A stretch of DNA of 64,000 nt from Callorhinus ursinus. Taxonomy: Eukaryota > Chordata > Mammalia > Carnivora > Otariidae. Under the pieces are notes generated by a model, which searched no databases, was not told where the DNA came from, and saw only the letters and a program-made list of their open reading frames with translations. The stretch is taken from positions 15,588,302 through 15,652,301 of the forward strand of contig NW_020313285.1 in NCBI RefSeq assembly GCF_003265705.1, written 5' to 3'. Shown here in pieces: positions 58,011-64,000 of the stretch. The translations under genes and the position numbers were made by a program. Each line of letters begins with the position of its first letter. Position 1 is the stretch's first letter.

Positions 58011-59680
58011 TTTGGTTTTTCCTTTGAACTAGAATTCACTTAGAGCATATTTTTAAGTATGCTTGTATTTTTAAGATTACTGTCATGCACAAACCATCAT
58101 TTTTTAAAAGCTGTAAGCTACTGTATTGGGCAATCATGGACCATTTCCCACATGACAGCAAGTTTGCAGGCAGGTGACAGTTGGGGTTGTCACAATTTGA
58201 GGAAAGGGGGACTGCTAACCATCTGTGGTGCAGAGGACAGCACCCCCCCCCCCCAAATCCCCAAACATCACAGTTGAGAAAGACTACGTATATACACACC
58301 AAATACATCCAGTTAGTTAGAAACTCCTCACTGTGTTGGACCTTGTGCATAGGTCCGTTAGGTTTGGCTGTATCATGAAATGTGCCAAGGTTGGTTGGTT
58401 CTAAAGTAGAAATGCCAGTGAGAAAAATAATATTTCAAGAAATTTTCTTAACTTTTGTCCTCATTTCATGGCCTAAGACTCTGAGGTAATTGGGTTAAGA
58501 TGAAGTTCTTTCCACTATTGATAAAATAGAAACAATAAGGCATCCTAATTAAAGTACCTGAAGAAACTGAAGGTGGTTTATCAGAAATTCTATTTTGAGC
58601 ACGTGTTCAAAGGACATGAATAAAAGGTGCAAGGGTTCATAAGTTTATCTGTTTTTATAGATTTATCCTTTTTGTGCTTTAGAGAGATAGTTGGGAATTT
58701 GCTAAAACTCGTGGAAATGCAAAAATCTACAAAACCGACAGGAAGGAAATTATTTACCCTCTGCTTAAAATATGCTTTGAGCACACTGCAAAGAAAACAA
58801 TTGAAATGTTACCTTCGGTTTACTGTCTCCAGTAACAACTCCTGTTGATGTGACTTTACATTCACTTTTCATTTTTATGAGGTTTTCGGTGCTTTCCACC
58901 AGGTAGCTACAGCCTCTGGGCTGCTTGGGACCCCATCCCTCATCCCCCAGTCTCAACCGTTTCTATCTGCCCCTTGATGCCCAAAGGAAAGAAGTTCCTA
59001 CCAGAATAAGGAGAGCCAGATGTTTGCTCTGAAGCCTCACAAGCAGCGGGGAGGGGGTGCGGTCCTGGCACGGAACGCTGGGTGATGCTAGTCGGACAGG
59101 AAGGTGACGGCAGCAGAGCGAAGACACTGGCCAACTCCAACCCATGCTCCACGGAAGCCTTTACAGTTCACGGGGGGTGGGGGAAGCTTTAGATCGAAAA
59201 ACGCACTGATCGCTGCTTTGGGGGCACATAAAGGACCCCCCCAAGCAAGGGTCTTTAAAAATTTGGGGGTTTGGTCCTTTCAAGGAACGGCAAGTAAGAT
59301 TATTCTTTAAAAATCCTCAGAGCTTCACCTGGTCACCTTTTTATTAATTGCAGCTGCCTCAGTGCATCTATCCTTTAGACGTCTGGGCCTTTCAGGTTTT
59401 GGAGCCGGCTGATTCTTTCTTTACATCAGACCCCGACTGTGTTCAGCAGACCGCTCAGGCACGGCCCACAGACATTTTTGTTGCAGTTTCTGGGTATCTT
59501 TATCATTGTTTCCCTGTTCAGGAACAGCACAGACAAGAGGTAAGAATCATCGTTGCTGCTTTGAGCACAGCCACCCAGATTCCAAATTCCAAACAATGTA
59601 ATTTTTGGGTTTTTCACAAATTTCTGCAGGTTTTGCTTATATCTAATTTTTGCTGCTTGGATAGTGTCTTTTTTGGGGCT
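58011..59680. other. downstream flank, nothing recognised
   Basis: Contains a C-run at 58242-58254 and a G-rich stretch near 59172-59182. No element or gene recognised. Confidence 0.4.
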
Positions 59681-59965
59681 CTTGTGGCAAAATACACCAG
59701 ACTAGGAGAAGTTGACTTCTCCTAGTTCTGGAGGCTGGAAGTCCACGATCAGGTAGCCAGTGTGGTCATCACATGAGGGGCCCCTTCCAGGCTGCAGACT
59801 CCCCAGATCTTCATGTGCTGAAGGGGCCAGGAATCTCCTCATAGGGCATCTCTTCGTGAGTGACACCCTCATGACCCTGTCACACACCTCCCGGTCACCT
59901 CAGCCTCCTGATACCATCACCTTCAGGAGTTAGCAGTCTGATACTCCTCAAGGAGACTAACCTGA
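59681..59965 (-). repeat. MaLR solo LTR (MLT1/MST-like), minus strand
   Basis: The reversed LTR order is clear: GCAAAATACACCAGACTAGG, AGTTCTGGAGGCTGGAAGTC, then CCCTCATGACCCTGTCACAC and CCTGATACCATCACCTTCAG. No internal retroviral coding sequence was found next to it. It contains a perfect short palindrome at 59702-59725. Confidence 0.85.
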
Positions 59966-60624
59966 CATTTCAAAAAAACCAGCCTGCGAGGTCATCTGAG
60001 GGATGAGAAGTTAAAGGAAATGGAGGATTCCAGTGCTTCAACCTGTGCGAGGAAAATGCTCTGAAGGGGAGGGAATATCAAAAAGAAATGCTCTCTTCAA
60101 GCTTTGTGTTTTGAGATTTCAAAAAACTTTATCATTTATACTTTCCCACTTCACAGCCTGTTCAATAAACCTTTTGTTCGGAAGACTTGTATCCAGGTTT
60201 GGGAAATTATTTCTCTGATTATTTCTTCTGAGGATTATCAGATTTCTGAGTAGCAACAGTGAGCTCTAGAAGATAATGGAGCACCTTACTCATACTGGGG
60301 AGACACAATTATTTTGAACGAGTGTATTCTATCTAGAGCCAAACTGTCGAGGAGGGTGAGGTGGCAAAATAAAGACGAACAGGCAAGCAAGCAGTCAGAA
60401 ACTTTGCCACCACCCTTTCCGAAAATACCTACTGGAGAGTATGCTCTGCAAGAACCAGCAGAACATGAAGTAGTATGATTGAAAGGTATCTCAGGACTTT
60501 GACATCTGAAGCAGACGCAGACGGCAATCTATCCAAATGAGAATAGTGGGAAGATTTTAGGAGAACTGGTTCTAAGAACCGTAATTAAATAGGTACCATT
60601 TAATAGCTGTTAAGATTTGTGCAT
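59966..60624. other. downstream flank, nothing recognised
   Basis: No element recognised. Confidence 0.35.
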
Positions 60625-60800
60625 TCAGAAATTTTTTCTTGAGCATCATGTGCCCAAGGCTCTGTTTACACACTGGGGATAGAGCAGTGAACAAAACAAA
60701 GTCCTTTAGCCTCTGGGAGCTTTCACTCTAGTGTTGGGGGTGCAGACAGATGGACATTAAGCCAAACAAATTCTAAAAGAGGTCAGAAAATGAGAAGTGG
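60625..60800 (-). repeat. L2 3' end, minus strand
   Basis: ACTGGGGATAGAGCAGTGAA, ACAAAACAAAGTCCTTTAGC and GGGAGCTTTCACTCTAGTGT give the reversed L2 3' end. Confidence 0.75.
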
Positions 60801-61383
60801 TCTGGACAGCTGAGGATACTGGAAAAGAGTTGCGTTTTAAAACATCACCGTGCTGAGACCATGGTATGAAACTGAGACGATCTCAGTAATACGGTGACAA
60901 AACATACACTGTCAAAAAGCAAAAAGGATAATTCTTGATATTCTAGTATAAAGTAAAAACTTGTCCGAAGGTTAAGACATGATTTTGAGTTAATGACAAG
61001 TGTAACTCAAGCTCCTAGAACAACATCAGCCATGCAATTAAAAGTTTTGAATGAAATTTAAGAAAACTTGAGAGATACAGGTTTAGTGACAAATAATTGC
61101 CTGTCTTCAAGAGCCCATAGGTACATCATCACAGGATTCAAATCTTTTAAAATCAAAGCATAAAAGACTACTACTTTCACAGAACATAAAGGACATTTTG
61201 GAAAACTTGACCACATTCAGAAGATGGTGGCAGGGAAAAACATGGAGAGCACGAGTGCTAATCTCCTTTATGTACGTACTGGGAGTGCATCAAGTATTTG
61301 CCCCTTACGGTTATAAACAACAGTGTTTCATGTCAGTTATATCTCAATAAAACTAGGAAAAAATTAAGTTCTAAAACAAATGA
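60801..61383. other. downstream flank with a possible L1 3' end
   Basis: Near 61330-61365, GTCAGTTATATCTCAATAAA with following A's resembles an old L1 3' end on the plus strand. The rest is unassigned. Confidence 0.35.
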
Positions 61384-61490
61384 GGGGCGCCTGGCTGGCT
61401 CCATTGGTAAAGCATGCAACTCTTGATCTTGGGGTCGTGAGTTCGAGGCCCATGTTGGATGTAGAGCTTACTTTAAAAAAAAAAAAAATT
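61384..61490 (+). repeat. short, older Can-SINE, plus strand
   Basis: GGGGCGCCTGGCTGGCTCCA, GTCGTGAGTTCGAGGCCC and an A-run. First SINE after a 10-kb gap. Confidence 0.93.
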
Positions 61491-61845
61491 AAATGTAAAA
61501 ATAAAACCATAACTGGAATGAGGGAAAAGGAAGTCTATTGCAAGCCTCCAATTGTTGTTGCATAAAATCATTTGTAGGATTGTAGGATTCAAAGTTGATG
61601 AGTGAAGAAGTGAAACTATGTCTATGTTATTTACAATTAAGGGGGGGGGACCTGCAGAAGCATTCAAAATGCAAAGGCCGTGAGTAGGAATGGAATGTTA
61701 GAAGTGGGCATGGAGACTTTTATTTTTCATGTAATTCCAGTCTATCCTGTTCGGATTTCGTTTTCTTTATACTACCAATTTCTTATTAGTAACATAAAAC
61801 AAAATAACATTACATTTTAAACAAGTTATTAGAGAGTTGTCTTCA
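61491..61845. other. downstream flank, nothing recognised
   Basis: A G-run at 61641-61649. Nothing else. Confidence 0.35.
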
Positions 61846-62699
61846 GGGGGATGGCAGAGTAAGAAGCTTCAGGCCCTTGCCCCACTCCAGACACACCAAA
61901 TAATAGATGGACGAAAAATAGCTTCATGAGAATGCTAGCAACCAGTTAAGCTGCACGAACCAAGCAAACACCTAACAGAAAAGGCCACTCAAAATGGTCA
62001 GAAATTTTGAGGCTTTTGGTTGGCCTCTGGTCCCTGTCCTGCCCATGCACTGTTGCGAGGAAACCACCCAATCCTGTTCTCCCTCGGGACTCAAGGTAGA
62101 GAATGAAACTTGCTTGTAACTTTCTTACTTGCCTGGGGACTCGTTTGTCTTGCCTGACTCAGAACATTGCTGGAAAGAAGGCAGGCTGGAGGCTGCGGAC
62201 CACAGGCACGGGCACGGTAGGAGGTGAGAACTACAGGTGTTCTGAAGACTCGTGGATGTCTGGGGACAAGCGATCACAGGCAGAGGAACAGAAAAGAAAT
62301 TCAAGTCTCCTGGGAACGGGCAGGAATGAGACTCTTATGGAAATGAAGCTACGTAAAAGCAGTTGGTTGGTATGTGGGGAACTGGAACAGACGCACACGT
62401 GCAGTCCCAGGCAAGATGCAGCCCCAGCAAAGATTCGAGACGACCATGAGCCTTTAAGTTGGGCTGATTAGTGAAGGTCTTCCCTGCATGAACCCAGTCT
62501 CTGAAGAGTGGGAGAGGTGGCTGCTTTTTCAAATGTCCAAATCTCAACAAAAGATCACAAGACATAGAAATAACAAAACATGGCTCGTTCAAAGGAACAA
62601 AATCTCTAGAAATCAATCTTTAAAAGATGCAGACCTTTGACTTGACGAATTTATAACAAGGGTCTTATGTATGCTCAGTGAGCTAAATGAACATGGACA
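61846..62699 (+). repeat. L1 5' UTR and ORF1 start, plus strand
   Basis: Starts with the L1 5' end signature GGGGGATGGCAGAGTAAGAA and continues to an ORF1-proximal stretch (TGTCCAAATCTCAACAAAAG, GGCTCGTTCAAAGGAACAAA, TATGCTCAGTGAGCTAAATG). Interrupted by the MER2 at 62700. Open frames in it are incidental. Confidence 0.75.
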
Positions 62700-62953
62700 G
62701 ATATAAATGTATTTTCTCTTCCTGGTGATTTTAATAGCATTTTCTCTAGCTTACTTTATTGTAGGAATACAGTATAGAATATACATAACACAAAATGTTT
62801 TGATTGACTATTTATGTTGTTGGTAAGGCTTCTGGTCAACAATAGGCTATTAGGAGTTAAGTTTTGGGGGAGTCAAAAGTTATATGTGGACTTCTGACTA
62901 CATGGGGTGGGGGTTGTGGTCAGTGCCCCTAACCCCCACGTTGTTCAAGGGGA
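62700..62953 (+). mobile_element. MER2 (Tigger-type), plus strand, one end missing
   Basis: TGTATTTTCTCTTCCTGGTG, GCTTACTTTATTGTAGGAAT, AGGCTTCTGGTCAACAATAG, GCCCCTAACCCCCACGTTGT. The left terminal repeat is lacking or replaced, and the right end is altered. Confidence 0.88.
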
Positions 62954-64000
62954 AACAACATAATCAAATTATCAAAAGTCAAAGAAAGAGAGCCTTAAAG
63001 GCAGCAAGAGGAAAGCAATGCAAAAAATTCTCAAAATACTAACTAGAATTCCATAGCACTGTAAAGGATTATGCAGGATGACCAGGTGGGGTGCATTCCT
63101 AGAATGCAAGAATGGTTCAATATAAGAAAATGAATCAGTGTAATACACATTTATAGAATGATGGAGGAAAAACCAATATGATAAAGTACAGAGAAAGCAT
63201 CTGACAAAACAGTTTCACAGTAAAAATACTCAACAAACTATTAATAGAAAAAATATTTGAACAAAATGAAGGCTGTAGATGGAAAGTCCACAGCTAACAT
63301 ACTCGGTGAAAGACTGAAGGCTTTTTCTCTAAGATCAGGAACAAGACTTGGTTGCCTACTTTCACCCTTCTATTGAGCAAAATACTGGAATTCCTAGCCA
63401 CAGCAGTTAGGCAGGCAAAGGAAATGAAGGCATCCATACTAGAAAGGAAGAGGTAAAATTAGCTCTGATCACAGACAGCATGATCTGTTATGTAGAAAGT
63501 CCTAAAGATTCCACTAAACAAAAGAAAATGTTAGATAAACTCCGCAAAGCTGCAAATTCAAAATCAACACACAAAAATCAGTTATGATTCTATATGCTAA
63601 TACTAACAATCTAAAAAATTAAGAAAATTCTGTTTACAATAGTATCAAACAATAAAATACTTAGGAATAAAACCAAGATGTTCAGAGACTGCAATGAAAA
63701 CTATAAAACATTAGTGAAAGAAATTACAGACACAAAAGTGGGAAAGGCATCCTGTGTTCATGGATTGTAAGATTTACTACTGTTAAGATATCAGTACTAT
63801 ACAAGATGATCTACAGATTTAATGCTATCAAAATCCCAATGGCGTTTTTTGCATAAATAAAAATACCCATCCTAATATTAATATGGAATCTCAAGACCCT
63901 GAAGAGCCAATCTTGAAAAAGGACAAACTGGAGGTCTCTTACTTGATTTCAAAACTTATTACAGTAATTAAATCCATAAGGGACTGGCATATACAGCCAT
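62954..64000 (+). repeat. L1 ORF1 end joined to ORF2 reverse-transcriptase part, runs off the window
   Basis: Short ORF1-like piece (TTATCAAAAGTCAAAGAAAG... AGGCAGCAAGAGGAAAG), then ORF2: GGATGACCAGGTGGGGTGCA, CTGACAAAACAGTTTCACAG, CTGATCACAGACAGCATGAT (degenerate RT catalytic area). Stops and frameshifts are present. An internal deletion removes ORF2's endonuclease half. Confidence 0.8.

Noticed and set aside
58242..58254. C-run near the gene end as a possible functional element
   Set aside because: A simple homopolymer with no supporting context.
59348..59725. 125-codon open frame downstream of the gene
   Set aside because: Its end lies in the MaLR LTR, and it has no recognised protein similarity or splice context.
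62103..62471. 122-codon open frame
   Set aside because: It falls in L1 5' UTR sequence and matches nothing I know.

Overview
This window is mammalian nuclear DNA, almost certainly from a caniform carnivore. The evidence is at least 35 tRNA-Lys-derived Can-SINE (SINEC) insertions with the head GGGGCGCCTGGGTGGCTCAG, a CT-rich 3' part and an A-rich AATAAA-bearing tail, plus carnivore-type L1 3' ends. The SINE bodies resemble the non-dog caniform (arctoid: bear, seal or mustelid) type more than the dog or cat types. That is recognition from memory, and the species cannot be fixed from the sequence.

The only protein-coding gene I can support is CDC42SE2 (CDC42 small effector 2, also SPEC2) on the + strand. 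Three coding segments (20508-20561, 51601-51702, 55161-55259) join in phase into an intact 84-residue protein. It has an N-terminal cysteine cluster, a polybasic patch and a CRIB motif. The first coding segment sits in an exon with a 294-nt ATG-free 5' UTR part, whose acceptor is at 20213/20214. Everything from 1 to 20213 reads as the large upstream intron; the promoter and first exon lie outside the window. A 31-kb intron and a 3.5-kb intron follow. A consensus donor 18 nt after the stop codon and a strong acceptor at 55611/55612 suggest an intron inside the 3' UTR. The long 3' UTR probably ends after AATAAA at 57986-57991. The rest (about 58.0-64.0 kb) is downstream flank.

Most of the remaining DNA is layered repeats. 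From old to young I can read: MIR and L2 relics; MER5-like and other hAT-like DNA-transposon relics; an MLT1/MST-like (MaLR) LTR; two MER2 (Tigger) copies, each inside or abutting an L1; several L1 copies in both orientations, three of them 5'-UTR-bearing but internally deleted; and a young layer of SINEs and two 5'-truncated L1 3' ends with clear target-site duplications. SINEs are frequent from 2 to 51 kb. They are absent from about 51.2 to 61.4 kb, the part holding the last coding exons and the 3' UTR.

One 10-N assembly gap (10775-10784) is flanked by an identical 47-bp sequence on both sides, which looks like an unmerged overlap. I saw no rRNA, functional tRNA, CRISPR array, operon or other prokaryotic feature, and no convincing new biological system. 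The observations most worth checking are the 3'-UTR intron, the duplicated L1 3'-UTR module with an early polyadenylation site, the closely spaced inverted SINE pair, and the SINE-free tract over the 3' end of the gene.
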